Assembly: GCA_029204225.1 (NCBI GenBank)
Contig: CM055092.1
Span: forward strand, 77,666,201 to 77,730,200
Source: Diphasiastrum complanatum
Lineage: Eukaryota > Streptophyta > Lycopodiopsida > Lycopodiales > Lycopodiaceae
DNA length: 64,000 bases
Direction: 5' to 3'
Position 1 is the first letter of the stretch. Every line of letters begins with the position of its first letter. This document shows, in pieces, positions 35,292 to 47,749 of this stretch. The notes below the pieces were generated by a model, which searched no databases, was not told the origin of the DNA, and saw nothing but the letters and a program-made list of their open reading frames with translations. The position numbers and the translations under genes are program-made.

Positions 35292-36500
35292 TGTTAGAAA
35301 TCAATGATAAACCTCATTGTTACACTTCTTATTTAAATTTACGATGTATTTTATTATTGACAACTACTACTAGTTGTAATTAGCCGTAAAATAGTCTAGT
35401 AGTCTACTCTTAGGTTTTCTCTCTCTATCAAGGTTCAGGGTTTATATGTACATTTTTCATTTAGTATGAAGTTAGTGTGATTGAGTGATATTGCGTTTTT
35501 TTCCTCCGCCTCCTTGTTTGGTGATTGCTTATGGTGAATACTTGATATTGCATATCTGATTATTGACATGGTATCAGAGCTACGATAGTCCTGCGTGCCT
35601 GATCAGTGGATACAGCTTGTCACAGGCTCCACAATGAAGTGAGAAAGTCCTTCACAGGAGGTGAAAACTTGGAGAGACAAAAACGGCTGGAAGAAATCTT
35701 TCGTGGTGTATTTTGTAGGTTTTGAAGCTCACAGTTATTAGTGGGGAACGAACACACAATCCCGGAGGCATCGAAAAGGCCAGGGTAGTATTAGATAGAT
35801 TGAAAATCTGTTGAGTGGAAAAAGTTTTGCAATTTTTTCTAGTCTTTGTGAAAAGTGTCGTTTGTCAAAGAGTTGTGCCAAGAAATCTCTCATTAGTTTG
35901 TTTGGAGTACTGCAAATCACACCAGATAGTGTCTAGTACTGCCATTCAGAGCTTTGAGGCTTCATACCTTTCACATTACTGATATCTGTCTGTTTGAACG
36001 ATCACTCGTTTCGAAATCTTTGCAAAGAGGAGACGGCGTAGCCGCCGCGCCGAAGTAGGAAATCTAGAATATTCCCTTTGAAAGTTCTTATATTATCTCT
36101 ATTTCTGTAAATCTGAAGATCAAATTACAGATATTTTTACTAAGCCATTGGGTAGATTTAAATTTGAAAAGTTTTGTACTCTACTAAGAATAGAAGAACG
36201 TAATTTTATCATTGAGGGAGAGTGTTAGAAATTAATGATAAACTTCATTGTTACACTTCTTAATTACATTTTACTATGTACTTTATTATTGACAACTATT
36301 ACTAGCTGTAACTAGCCGTAGGATAGTCTAGTAGTCTACTCTTAGGCTTTCTCTCTCTATCAAGGTTCAGGGTTTATATGTACATTTTACATTTAGTATG
36401 AAGTTAGTGTGATTGAGTGATATTGCGTGTTTTTCCTCCGCCTTCTTGTTTGGTGATTGCTTATGGTAAATACTTGATATTGCATATCTGATTATTGACA
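35292..36500 (+). mobile_element. 1.2-kb Copia deletion derivative with complete ends (TRIM-like)
   Basis: The two LTRs (35292-35568, 277 bp; 36223-36500, 278 bp) start TGTTAGAAAT and end TTATTGACA. The 5-bp target duplication ATTCG lies at 35287-35291 and 36501-36505. The primer site TGGTATCAGAGC (35569-35580) and the polypurine tract ATTGAGGGAGAG (36211-36222) are in place. The 654-bp interior retains only the last codons of Copia pol (DIFTKPLGRFKFEKF, about 36128-36172), the conserved C-terminal tail after RNase H. It would need proteins from another element. It is inserted between the transposase-like and H3-like genes of copy L. Confidence 0.95.
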
Positions 36501-36525
36501 ATTCGTCCATCCTACATGGCATTTC

Positions 36526-37032
36526 TTATAGGGTCCTTTTGTACTTAAGAACTCTTGTAATGCTTTGTGGAAATATTAGTCCTATCAATAGATCGTCCCT
36601 AGGAGTAGAGGGTTCACCCTTGTGAAGTTTACAATATCTCCCCCTCATTCTATACAAAATTTGGAAATCTTTGGGCATTATGGTGACTCGCTTAGCATCA
36701 ATTGTTAGCAAAAAATGAATCTTAAAAAAAAAGGCTCAAATAGTCCTCCGCGGACTCCTGCAAACATTGAGTGCTGCAGGTGTGAACCTAACAAAACTGT
36801 CCAAATTCTCTCTAGTGATCTCACTGACAGTTCTATAAAAAGGGGCTTTTGGTATCAGGATTTCAGTGGATCTCTGATATTTTTTAATCTCAAAGAGCCA
36901 CCTGCTCTTATTATGTCTGGTCTGCCATGGTAGATTCACAATAGGAGTATTCGTGGACATAGTACCAGGAGAGAAAAAATCCCTCCAATTTTGTTTGACC
37001 CTAGACATGTGGCTTGTATCGGTTCTGTGCAA
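36526..37032 (-). pseudogene. Histone H3-like gene fragment (element copy L)
   Basis: The minus strand encodes a histone H3 fold. Helix N reads FEIKKYQRSTEILIPKAPF (H3: REIRRYQKSTELLIRKLPF). Helix 1 and loop 1 follow (VSEITRENLDSFVRFTPAAL), with loop-1 length as in canonical H3. Helix 2 is QESAEDYLSLFF, reached by a frameshift near 36770. The last part is DAKRVTIMPKDFQILYRMRG, containing the exact H3 motif KRVTIMPKD. A short extension (TPRDDLLIGLIF) resembles the one after the H3 fold at 58.7 kb. The N-terminal tail is diverged (HRTDTSHM in place of MARTK). Two frameshifts in helix 2 and a missing C-terminal peptidase domain mark it as broken. The 3' side is cut by the TRIM-like element, and the 5' side abuts a truncated Copia element. 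Confidence 0.85.
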
Positions 37033-37063
37033 GGTTATAGTAGCAGTGGTCAGAGGAGGTTAA

Positions 37064-39479
37064 CTAGGCTCGCAAAGGTTGACTCAATCTTCCAACACGA
37101 TAGCTTAGATCTGGTCTTGTAACGGTTAGATAGATGAGTGAACCAACTAGCTTCCTATAGAGAGTAATGTCCTTGAAGAATCTTTCATTATCTCTTATAG
37201 TTAGCTTTACATGAGACTCCATATCATCATAATTGAGCCTTGAAGGTGTTTGCCTTTGCCTTGATGTCCTCCTTGGCTTTTGACTTGATGATGGTCGTTC
37301 ATAATTACCATCCAAAGTAGAATCCATAACATCATCATCAAGAATGTTAGATTCATCTACATCATCATCAATAATACTTGAAGATACTTTTCGAATGTTC
37401 CCCTCATAAAAAATGGCATCTCTACCAATAATCACCTTATTAGTAGAAGGAATGTAAACTGTGTAGGCTTTACTCACCTCACTATATCTAACAAATATAC
37501 CTTTCCTTGAAGATGGATCCTCCTTGGTCCTATCAAGAGTTATGTTGACATAGCATGTACATAAAAAAGTTCTAAGAAACTTGACACTCGACCTCCTCTT
37601 TAATAGCATCTCAAAAGGTGTCCTTCCATCCAAAATAGCACTTGACCACCTATTGCACAAGAAATTAGCACACAATAGAGCTTGATCCCAAAATGGCTTA
37701 TCAAGGTTAGCACTTAACCTCATGGCTTTGGCACTTTCACATAAAGTCCTATTCTTCCTCTTGGCCACTCCATTTTGTTGGTATATATGTATCTCCACCA
37801 TTTTCACTCCTCAAGCATTTGATCCTTGTAGAAAATTGGTTCTCCCTTGCATTCTTGAACTTGACAAAAATATCATACACTTCATCTTTGCTCTTTAGTA
37901 GATAGATTCAACAAAATCTACTAAAATCATCAACTAAAGTTACATACATCTTAGCTCCTTCATTGCTAATTGTAGTAATTCCATGAATATCCAAATGTAC
38001 AACCCGAAAAGGCTTTGTAGAACTAGATGTAGATCTAGTATAAGGTAGTCTATGTGACTTTGACAAAGCACAAGACTCACAAACATGATTGATGCTAGTT
38101 AAGGAACTTGAAAGACCAATAACAATCTTCTTTCTAGCCATTACCTCCAGTGACTTGAAGTTGAGGTGCCCCATCCTTTTATGCCAAACCTCTTGAATAG
38201 GTATTTGCTCTCTTGCAACACATCCAACTTGGTTAGCAACAACACAAGCATCTAGTTTGAAAATTTTCCCTTGCATTTTACCTTTTGCAATCAAGATATC
38301 CTTCCTTTTGATCATGCAAGCATCTCCATCAAACTCAACTCTGAGGCCTTTACTTAGCTGTTGACTCCCACTACGTAAATTCTTGGTAATAGATGGAATG
38401 AACAAAACATCCTCCAAATGAACATTCCTATTTGTAGAGAGAGAAATAGGAATTGTGCCAATCCCTTTGATTGCATACTCATCATCATTGGCCGTGTAGA
38501 TAACCCTCTTGTCATCTTTATATGCCAACAAAGAAGTGAAGTACTCTTTGTGAAAATTCATGCGTGAACTTTCTCCACTATCAATCCACCATGGATCTAG
38601 ATCTCCATCATTAGCAAGCATACATGAAGACATCACAAAAGCATCATCATTTGCATTTTGAACATCCAAACCATCCTCATCAAGAGTAAGATTACCTTGC
38701 TTGTCTTCTTGATCTCTCTTCTTCTTGTAGCACTCACTTGCAAAGTGTCCTTTGATGCCACAATAGAAGCATTTGAGCTTTGATCTTTCTTTCTTTTTGC
38801 CATTTGAAGAAGCCTCTCCTTGATCTTGCCCTTTAGACCACTTACTTTTGCTTTTTCCCTTGATGAACATAGCCTCCTCTCCAACTTGAGATGTTGATGA
38901 AGATCCATCTCTTGCTTGAAGCCTATATTCTTCATTGATCAAGATCTCTTGAAGATCCATCAAACTTGGCAAAGTTCTTTGAATAGAAAGACTTTGAAAA
39001 ATGTCAGCATGAGCATCCAACAATCCATTAAGAATAACTTGAACAAGCTCTCCTTCCTGAATGCTCTCATCAATGCAAGCCAACTTATCATTCAAAGCTT
39101 TTACTCTCAAAACAAAAGTATTTGGACTCTCTTCACTCTTTTGCAAACTTTGAAAGATTTGTCTTCTTAGAGTCAACACTCTAGAAGTAGAATTGGACTC
39201 ATAAAGCCTTTTCAAAGCTTCCCAAGCCTCACTTGATGAAGTACACTTACTAACTTCCTTGAGAAGTTCATTGGTGGTCATGTGTAGAGCTCTTTTGGCC
39301 CTCTTGTCATACCTCAATTGTTCTTGTTGTGTTTCTGGCCTCTCTTCCAAACCTACAACAATATCCAAAACATCTTTCATCTCAAGAAGTGATTCCATCC
39401 TCATCACTCTTCACAATGAATAGTTACTTGAGGTAAGCCTATCATTGTTTTCCAACATGTACCCACTTGATGTAGCCAT
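37064..39479 (-). pseudogene. Copia gag-pol with internal RT deletion
   Basis: Gag starts MATSSGYMLENN (39479). The Trp of the conserved NY..W motif is TGA, as in the 5.8-kb Copia copy. A 499-codon frame (39407-37908) then carries, in order, the UBN2-type gag core (SEAWEALKRLYESNSTSRV), the zinc knuckle CFYCGIKGHFASEC (intact CCHC), the protease site PWWIDSGESSRMN (Ala of DSGAS changed to Glu), the pre-integrase domain VWHKRMGHLNFKSLE and the integrase start (VVHLDIHGITTIS). A stop near 37908 and a frameshift lead to the second frame (37807-37064): integrase C-terminus (NGVAKRKNRTLCESAKAM), the linker, and then a direct jump to YRKLVGSLIYLTVTRPDLSY near the end of reverse transcriptase. The YVDD catalytic part is deleted and RNase H is absent. 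Confidence 0.93.
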
Positions 39480-40017
39480 GTAGCAATGACCTGATTCTCT
39501 CTTTCAACCTATTCCAATGCAAAAAGCACTCTTTTGAACAACAACAAATGCTTTAAAAAAGAAATCACAATGATATGGAACCTCTCAATTCCCTTCTAGC
39601 ACTTATACCAAGCAAATCAACACATAGAATAGTGAAATCTTGATCAACCTATGATCTATCCTCAATCTAATGACTCTTGCCACTTCCTAAGATTGAAACA
39701 CACTCAAATGAAGTTCAGTAACCTCACAATCTAGAGATCCAATCAAAATTATGGTTTTGACAAAATCATAAAAAATTGATTATTTCAATTTCTACATGCA
39801 ATTGTCTAAAACTTGATATGCAATCTTGTAGCCACTACTTAGGCTTTTTCAATGCTCTAGATATAAGCCTGTTTTGAGTTTTGATCTACAACAGATCCAA
39901 TCTACATATGCAAGAAACTCAATTTTGATGTAGAATCCAATCGAGCATGCTCTAGCATTGATATCTTCTCCAAATCATTGATAGATGTGAATGTTTCTTT
40001 CATAACCTGAAACACAA

Positions 40018-40029
40018 GCTTTGATACCA
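40018..40029 (-). promoter_or_regulatory. Primer-binding site (tRNA-Met type)
   Basis: The minus strand reads TGGTATCAAAGC beside the LTR end. It has one mismatch to the usual TGGTATCAGAGC. Confidence 0.85.
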
Positions 40030-40356
40030 TGTGAAAGATTTCAAATCAATTAAGATCCAAATCCATAAAATGATCTTGGATTAGAAAGACAACAACTCAC
40101 CAATCTTGCCAATGTAGAAAAACCAACATCTACACTATGAATGAGATGCAAACTCTAATAGATCTTGATCAAACATCAACCAAAACATAAAATAAAATTG
40201 TTGTCCATACAAAAATAGTAAGCTATTGTATTTCACACGTGTGGATCTGAAAGTAGCACTTAATGAACATTCCACACACAAAATTGCAAGACATCACAAG
40301 TATAGTGCACCAATGGATAGTAGAACCCAAGAGAACCATGTATAAGCATGAATGAG

Positions 40357-40452
<96 letters not shown>

Positions 40453-40756
40453 ACTCCTCTTCCCACGAGTTACATCCTTTAATAGCAGGTCCAAACCTAA
40501 GTTCAAACTTTGGTTTCCCTCCATAATGAAAAACCCTACTATTATTGTGACTAGATTCAATGTCTCTACTACTCAAATTAAATCTACCAAAAACTCATGT
40601 TCTACACTTTCCCAAACTTTCCAAAAGTGTTTATTCAAATGCTTTTAGACTAATATAACTTTGAAAAGTCAAACTGTAAGTTTAATATGAAATTGGCCTC
40701 AATTGCCATATAAACAAATGTAGCAAATTTGACTAAACTAGTTGAAATTTCTCACA
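40030..40756 (-). repeat. 5' LTR of the 37-40.8 kb Copia element
   Basis: Plus-strand ends are TGTGAAAGATT and TTCTCACA (TG..CA). The outer boundary is inferred from the terminal dinucleotide, since no second LTR is present. A long (GA)n tract lies inside it. Confidence 0.65.
40361..40448. repeat. (GA)n microsatellite inside an LTR
   Basis: About 44 uninterrupted GA units. The open frames across it encode only Leu-Ser repeats. Confidence 0.98.
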
Positions 40757-43270
40757 TTAAGTGGTTGGGTTAAAGTAGTGTTAGAGTTAGAAAGGCAACT
40801 AACCTACAACTAGAATTAGTTAGACATCGATCCTTGTGTTCTAACCCCTTTTGATAGTTGGAGGGGCTCCTCACCCGCTATACACCCTACACCGATTACA
40901 TAGTGAAATGTCTCCAATTTTTTTATTTTATTTTAAAGTTTGTTGTAAAACTACTCTCCATTTCAATACGAACATACATAATATTCACAAAATCACATAA
41001 CTTTGATTCGATCATACAATTGATATCATGTGGGATGGCCCTTTTTCACCTCCAATTTGGGCTTTGCCTAGGAACTAGCCCATACGTTGACCAATGTTGG
41101 GCACATGTATTGTTTTTTAAATACATCCCTATTTCGGTGAATGACTTGTTAAGGCTAAATATAAAGTTCCTATGCTCATTCACTCACCGGTTATGAATAC
41201 ATACATGACTATTTTCAGTAGTTATCAACCAGGTAAAAGGCCAGTTATTGATAGGGTAGCAACAATAACATTAGCCAACCATATGTATCTGCAGTTCTAA
41301 AAAATGACTAGTTTTCAAGGAAAATTATACCCACCGGTTTTGGGTATTAATACCTGCTTAGTTCAAGTTTTTATACTTGTTGGATCGAGGTATTGATACT
41401 CACCAATCATAATTGGACTTATGTTATAATTCTAGTGTTAGAGTCTATAGACATTGTACCAACAAGGTTGGTTCCTTCATACGCGAGTTGATACTTGGGT
41501 TTTGATATAATTGTTTGTCCCACATTGATATATTTTTCCTAATTTTTTAAAAAAAGTGGCATGGTTCATTCCCATCGATTCGAGATTTATGACAAGCATG
41601 TGAGAGACTCGCAATTTGGGGCACGTTGTCAAGACATAACTTTTTGCGTATTGACTCCCTGTTAACCCTAAATTCTAAATTCACATTTTGAGGCTACTCA
41701 AATGCAATTTGAAATGGTAGGTCGTGTAATTATCTAGTGTTCTTTTGGTCAATGGCGCTAGAGCTTATTTCAACTTGGGCTTGTTGATTCGCCTAATCAA
41801 GGATCAATAGGAAAGGAGGAGTTTGAATAAGTCAAACCCTTAGAGCTCCAAAAATAGGCCACATGCAACCAACCAAGTTTGTGCCAAGCTAGGACTTAGG
41901 ATCTCATAGTAGAGGGGAGGAGCATTCTTAGAACCATAGTCGCAATGGCAACTTGGTCACACCTTCATTCAAAGGTGTGTAAGCTTGCTCTAAACTCTTT
42001 GCCTCCTTGGGATTAGTTTCACACTTGAATGTATTAGATAACGGGCTAGGATGGCCCGTTATGAAAATTTGCAGGGCCCAGGGCGAGCCCGTGGCCCTGC
42101 GATTTTTCATAATGGGCCATCCTGGGATGGCCTTTCAACGCCCTTCAGTTGAGCGCCTTCAGAGCAATAATTCTCCGATCCTTCTTGCTTCCCGTGAACC
42201 AAAAGATTACAATGCAAGCTTCTTGGATTCAAGTGCTGTTGATAAGCAGATGTACTTGAAGTTGTATGGCAGGCAGCGTTTTATAGTGCGCAATGGAGGC
42301 TGGATGCAGGAAGAGCAGGGAAGCTTCCCCTGGATAGCCAGATCAGACAGACAGGACTACTACGTAGACTTGGGATTGATGGCATTGAGCATAGTGGGGA
42401 CACTTGGGAGTGCTTGAGAATCGAGTTTATCAGGTTCCGGAATCAGTTAATCAGCCGAAATCATTCTGTGTGTTCCGATGCAAAACAACTTGCGTGAAGG
42501 CCCCCCGTTCATTCGTGAAGGCCACCCTTCAACTTGTTTATGAACGTTTCGTGTTAGCCCATTCTGGCTTATTACGGGGCCTGTTTTTAACTAATAAACG
42601 GCCAGCCCTGCTAATAACAGTTACAAGAGCCTTATTTAGAATGAGGTAATCCCATTTTGGCCATTGGCAAAAAACCTTAGATACCAATGTAACAACTTTC
42701 TTTGTATTTGAAAGGTCTCTTAAATGGTACAATATGTGCACTTATTGAAAATAGAAATGACTAACAATTTCTAAGATTCATGCTATCATACTTGCTACAA
42801 ATAGAATGCGAAACTTATGATCATAAGGTTCCTCAAACCAATCAATTTTTAAACACATGTTTTTTTATTTTTAATAACTTTTTCGATCGGCCATTACATG
42901 AGGGAAGGCTCTCCCTAGGGCCTTCCCCTATACTTAAGTGCCTCTCTCCATTATGTCCATTGTTTGAACATGAGACATTGCCCCAGTGGATGAGTGAGTT
43001 GCTAAAGGCACAAATTAAGTGTTAACTAAAGGCACAGGTTAAGTGTCAGCGTTGGGCACCTCAAAACATGAAAAAAACCCTAGGACGGAGACCTTCTCTT
43101 ATACTCGAGACCTCTTGCCATTTCGAGACAACTGAGGTCCATTGTCCAAAGGCACCAAGTTGCAAAGGATGCATATCAAAAAGTAAACCGAACCGGTGGC
43201 ATGGTTGTGATTCAAAGAAGCCAATTAACTTGTAGCACATCGTTTAGTACTTACGACCAGGTGGGGGTGG
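40757..43270. other. Intergenic DNA, no convincing gene
   Basis: The open frame at 42007-42417 encodes a mixed-composition peptide (ending DYYVDLGLMALSIVGTLGSA) with no motif I recognise. Its first third overlaps a hairpin, so it is unsupported. The rest shows no coding, tRNA or rRNA signal. Confidence 0.45.
42045..42126. repeat. 82-bp GC-rich inverted repeat (hairpin)
   Basis: The left arm (GATGGCCCGTTATGAAAATT then GCAGGGCC) is mirrored by GGCCCTGCGATTTTTCATAA then TGGGCCATCC, around a loop of about 14 bp. It is much more GC-rich than its surroundings. Confidence 0.82.
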
Positions 43271-43475
43271 TTGGTTGATTGTGGGTGTGTCATCTCCAAG
43301 GACCAAGGAAAGGCAATTGCTGGTTGTTGAAACCATCCAAAAAGAGGAGTCAGGACCCTGGACAGCCCTTAATTATGGGCTGGGACCCCATCGTCATCCA
43401 GCCTGTCCATTCTGACGTACTTGTGACATCTGGCCCTACGCCTTATATGAGGCAGCTTGCCTTCCCTTATCATTC

Positions 43476-43478
<3 letters not shown>

Positions 43479-43519
<41 letters not shown>

Positions 43520-43540
43520 AGCGAGGGAGAGGCGAGAGGG
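43479..43540. repeat. (GA)n tract in the TLC gene leader
   Basis: About 15 GA units followed by an interrupted purine-rich stretch (GAGGGAGAGGGAGAGCGAGG). Its place just upstream of or within the leader exon is common for plant GA-rich 5'UTR or promoter elements. Confidence 0.9.
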
Positions 43541-43633
43541 ATGGCTTGTGCTTAAAGGTCAGAGAGAGGCTTCAGCGTTAGCTACGTTGGCTGTTTCTGG
43601 ATCCCCTCAAGCAAGCTCTCTTTCGGCCTTCAG
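43481..43633 (+). other. Putative leader exon (5'UTR exon 1) of the TLC-domain gene
   Basis: This GA-rich, then mixed leader ends TTCGGCCTTCAG with a good 5' splice donor (GTATGC at 43634). A TATA-like CTTATATGAGG lies at about 43442-43452. The exon has one very short upstream ORF (ATG at 43541, four codons, MACA). The exon start is inferred, and the link to the downstream gene rests on the matching acceptor at 47922. Confidence 0.5.
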
Positions 43634-44357
43634 GTATGCATCTTCAAGATCCCAAAAATTGTTCTTATAATACGCATTTGCATTTCATTTTATTGCTCAA
43701 AATACGCGCATGTTCATGCTTCATTGAGATTTGAGTTGTCGTTATTATGAATCTTCTCCAACAATGTTTCAGTCTCTCATGTTTTATAGCGTATTATCAT
43801 TTTACTTCTTAGATTTTTTCGCATTTGCTTAGAAAGGAACAGGCATTTCAACTCTCTGTGCCTCTTCAGTGCAGCTAGGATGTGTTTTGCTTAAAAAAAT
43901 TTCTTGACTCTGGTCTCCTTTTCAATTTGGCTTCGGAAAACATATTTTCTTTTTCAGTTTCATAAGGTTGCTGCTGAACAGCTTCTGCATTTCTTCTGTC
44001 TTGCATTTTCTTTCCAGTTTGAACGTAGCCTTAATTGTTTATTGACACTAACTAGACTCTGTCATTAATTAAACACACGGTCCGTATAATTCTGTCTCAG
44101 AAGAGATTTTTGGCTGTTATTTTCATGGCACCTTGTTTTCAACCTATCACCTTGTTAAAATCAACAGATATGCTTTCAATCTTTGTAGTACAATGCTCAT
44201 ATTCATGTATACATTTTCTCAGAATATCATTCTAGAAGGCCTCTTCAGTCTATCGTGGATTGTTATTATTTGCTTTTGACTGAGAGGCATTTCCTGTCAG
44301 GGGAGGTTTATAGACTTTTATGAAGTATTCGATCACTTTCTATCCTTTTGTTAGTAG

Positions 44358-44416
<59 letters not shown>
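44358..44416. repeat. (CT)n-(CA)n compound microsatellite
   Basis: About 12 CT units followed by about 16 CA units, the same compound arrangement as at 211-364. Confidence 0.95.
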
Positions 44417-44420
<4 letters not shown>

Positions 44421-46439
44421 CTTGTTCGAACAAAAGTTAAAGCCTCCATTAGAAATTTTGTTGGTTATTTTTATTTTAGTCTTTGCACTTTGTCCACCAT
44501 TTGTTTTCTCCAGGCTCGAATAAGTAGTTTGTTGATGGTGGCTTACATTAATGGATGTCCATAGTTTGATTCTAATTGGCTCCCCAAATGAGGACATATG
44601 AGAGAGAAAAGTGGTGGAGACTTGACAAGTTGGTATACATGGACACTAATGTGGATAATGTAGGATTGGTTGAAACTTAGAGAACTAGTTTGTGATGCCC
44701 CTTCGATTGTGATGTTACATTGTTACATACCATAGATCTGCGTTTCGGAATGCGAAGGTTTTGGACATCGGAGCATTATTTTTAATTTTTTTTTTTCATA
44801 AAGCCAAGAATAATTGTTATACTTTAAGAAAAAACCATCAGAATTTATTTTTATAGACTACCAAAGTGAAATTTTATCTGGTCTTATAAAGTTTCGCCCT
44901 CGCCCCCCCCAAAAAAAAAAAACGTTGGATAAGACTATCCTAATGGAGAAATCGCTTTGCCCTAAATTGGTCACTTCTTGCATGTTGGTTGAGACATCAT
45001 TTGATATGTAAGCGTCATAAAAATTGAAGATGTAAGGTACATAGTGAAGTTGAGTGGTAGTCAATAAGTGGCTCTACCCACCCAAGACTAAAGTTGTTGA
45101 ATTCTTCACAAGGTCTTTTGTTTGGCTCAATGCTGCCCCAATTTTCAAAGTAAGTCTTCACCTTGGAAGGCAATCAAAACCTGATTGGCCTAGTGTTTCC
45201 ATGAACCACGGTTCGTTGGCAAATGAACGATGATTGGTCAAAGAATCGATCGGGTCCGATTCGAATCGGAAAGAAATTAGAATCGGACCCAAAAAAAAAA
45301 CAGTTCTTTGATTTTGGACGATTGATTGTGATATTGATTATGCTTGGTTTTGGCTTCCAATGTTTTGATTTGTTTACCTAGTATATTATGTGATGGATGT
45401 TTGATGATGGATCGTGAATACATCAAATTACAATGTTAAGTGGAACTTGGAGCATGCAATCTAGTTTGTGCAATGTGAAGTTTGAAATGTGTCCATTCAA
45501 AATTGTCATGTGCACTTCTGATTCTGTGAACGCTGAATTGTTTTATGATTTCAGGCTTCAGCTTTCTACCAACAACTATGAACTTTTAAATGTATGTTAT
45601 CAATAGCAAATTAGCATGTATAAGATTTTAGACACATTGTAGACATTGTACATATTACATTAGATATTTTTTAGCATTATATCTAAGAAATGCAAAAAAA
45701 AAAAATTGTCGATTCTTTCTGATTCTTTTGGAAGGGCGGTTCAGAGCCACGATTCATGCTGAGTGATCTGATTTTGAAAAGGTCGATTCTGAACCTGGTG
45801 GATTTACAAATTCTTTTTGTTGCGGCTCAACATACTGTCTTTATTCTGATGAATTGAAGATCACCTCAAACATTGTTCACTTTGATCATTGATCCTTGTA
45901 AAATATGTACTGAGTTTTTTACTGCAAGAACTTCACACCAGCAGGAGGTGAAAAATAAATGAAACCCATCAACGGTCAACCATTTATTTTATAGATTAGT
46001 GGTTCATTATTTCAAATTCATCTGGGATCTAAAAGATTATAATTAGGGGCCTCAGCATGTTCTATGTCCCAATGGTAGACCAAACAAAAAACAAGCCATT
46101 TAACTTGTAAAAAGTTTGTTGGTCAACAAAGTTTGTGATTCCTTTTGTCTTCAAGCATGGCACGAAATTGCTAACTGAACAAATCTCCTATTTATGGTAA
46201 ATAATTGCTTCAGTTCTACTGTGATAAAGTATGTTAGTCACACTGCTAAAATCACTGGTTATTGGGAAGTTTTTTTGTTGGCCATTTGCAACCAAGTTAG
46301 TTTTATTTAGTGGAAGATTTATTGAAATTACCTCAATTTGTATTTCGTAGCTTGCTATCATTTGGCTTGAAAAATTTGGCTCTTGGCCTTCATATTAGTG
46401 CTCAAAAAATCATTACCAAAACTCTACAAACCCACTATC

Positions 46440-47640
46440 AAATGTCAATGTTTAGAAAGTGAGCTTTGCAAGACTTCATAGAGTACCCTAATCACAATGT
46501 GTCCTGTGATGCAAGAGCCTGTTATTGTTTATCCAACCCAAGTGGCTGTGGATCAAAGACAGCCAAGATGTATAGAGGTAGGTTACATTTGGTCATACAT
46601 CGGGTTTTGCAATTTTCATTGCAAATCCTTTGGGCTCTGTTGTTGGACAAGCTAAGGGATGTCAACATCATGGAACTGTGAGGTGTCATGGGACACAAAA
46701 GTTTTGAGGCATGAACAAGGTAGTTAGCCCTAGGGGCAAAAGTAAGTGACATTGTTGGAGGGTTGATGTTCAGGGAGGATGGTAGGCCAACTTTGGGAGC
46801 AAGAAGCGCATTCCCGTGTAGCAGGGGTATGCAACACACAAGAGACTGTAGTAGTACATTTGATTGTGGTGGCATTACTTGTGTGGTAAAAACATGTGTT
46901 TCTTTCTACACTGATCATAATATTTACAATGTTTTGCAGTCAGCCAGAGGTGAGGGTCACCAAGTTAAGTAGACTGAGCTGATGCAAGGTTTTAGTTTGA
47001 AGATTCTGTACCAGATCCAAAAGAAAAAGGAAAGGAGGTGTAGTTGTTGGTGCACTATCTTGCGCATGTTGTATCAGATGAGCTTTGCTATGGTAAATAA
47101 TGATCTCCAAGAAAGAGATCAGAGAAACTCAACTAGATATTCACATTGCTAATGTGTGTGGTCTTTAGTGGGCAAGTTATTTGGCCATGTGAAAGACTTA
47201 GCTTAAGAGGCACACCTCACGTACACCAAGTCGGAAGGTATGCACAAGAGGAATGGATTTGAATTTGTCCTAGACATGAATAGAATTTTTCAAAAGATCT
47301 TTCGTGACTGCCACGAAAGTTCTTGCACAAGGCACCTTGGTATGAGTTCAATGTGAATGCTGAAGAGGCATTATCAATTCCAGGCCATGACTGTAGTGAG
47401 AGATGATGAGTACGTCCAGTGTTGCATTCCTTTCCAAGTGGACATGGCATGTGGGTTTATTGCACTATTGTTAGATAAATCGTGGAAGATAATGATCAAG
47501 GAATTGCGCTCTGCAGGAGGATTTAGTGGCCTGGAAAGGATTATCAGTGTCAGAGGAGACATAGGTTATGGAGGATGTATCAAGACATTGACATTGAGGA
47601 ATGATGACTTCATGAAGGGGGAGGCATATTAAGCCCTAGT
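46440..47640. other. Unassigned region inside the intron
   Basis: It has scattered short frames on both strands (for example 46466-46681, 47357-47632 and the reverse frame 46522-46875) with mixed composition but no domain or motif I recognise. The plus-strand 3' end (GAAGGGGGAGGCATATTAAG) looks purine-rich, as at a retroelement polypurine tract, so a decayed retroelement is possible but not shown. Confidence 0.35.
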
Positions 47641-47736
47641 CTCTTTGGTGGCCTCAAGTTATTAGCTCCTTTGGTTGTTGGCATTGATCATACTTATTGA
47701 TGTAATTGTAAATAAGCATTCATGCCTAAAATTAAA

Positions 47737-47749
47737 CCCCCCCCCCCCC

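Larger units (their letters stand above)
37064..40756 (-). mobile_element. Ty1/Copia retrotransposon lacking RT core and 3' LTR, minus strand
   Basis: Reading from high coordinates, it has a 5' LTR (40756-40030), a tRNA-Met-like primer site (40029-40018, TGGTATCAAAGC), gag-protease-integrase, then a jump to the end of reverse transcriptase, and truncation at about 37064. The 3' end abuts the H3-like fragment, and no 3' LTR is found. Confidence 0.88.

Noticed and set aside
36526-37032. Centromeric histone (CENH3) gene
   Set aside because: Loop 1 has the canonical H3 length in both H3-like copies, and CENH3 usually has a longer loop 1. The locus lies among element genes.
42007-42417. 136-codon plus-strand frame upstream of the TLC gene
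   Set aside because: It starts in a hairpin repeat and shows no domain; there is no splice or codon support.
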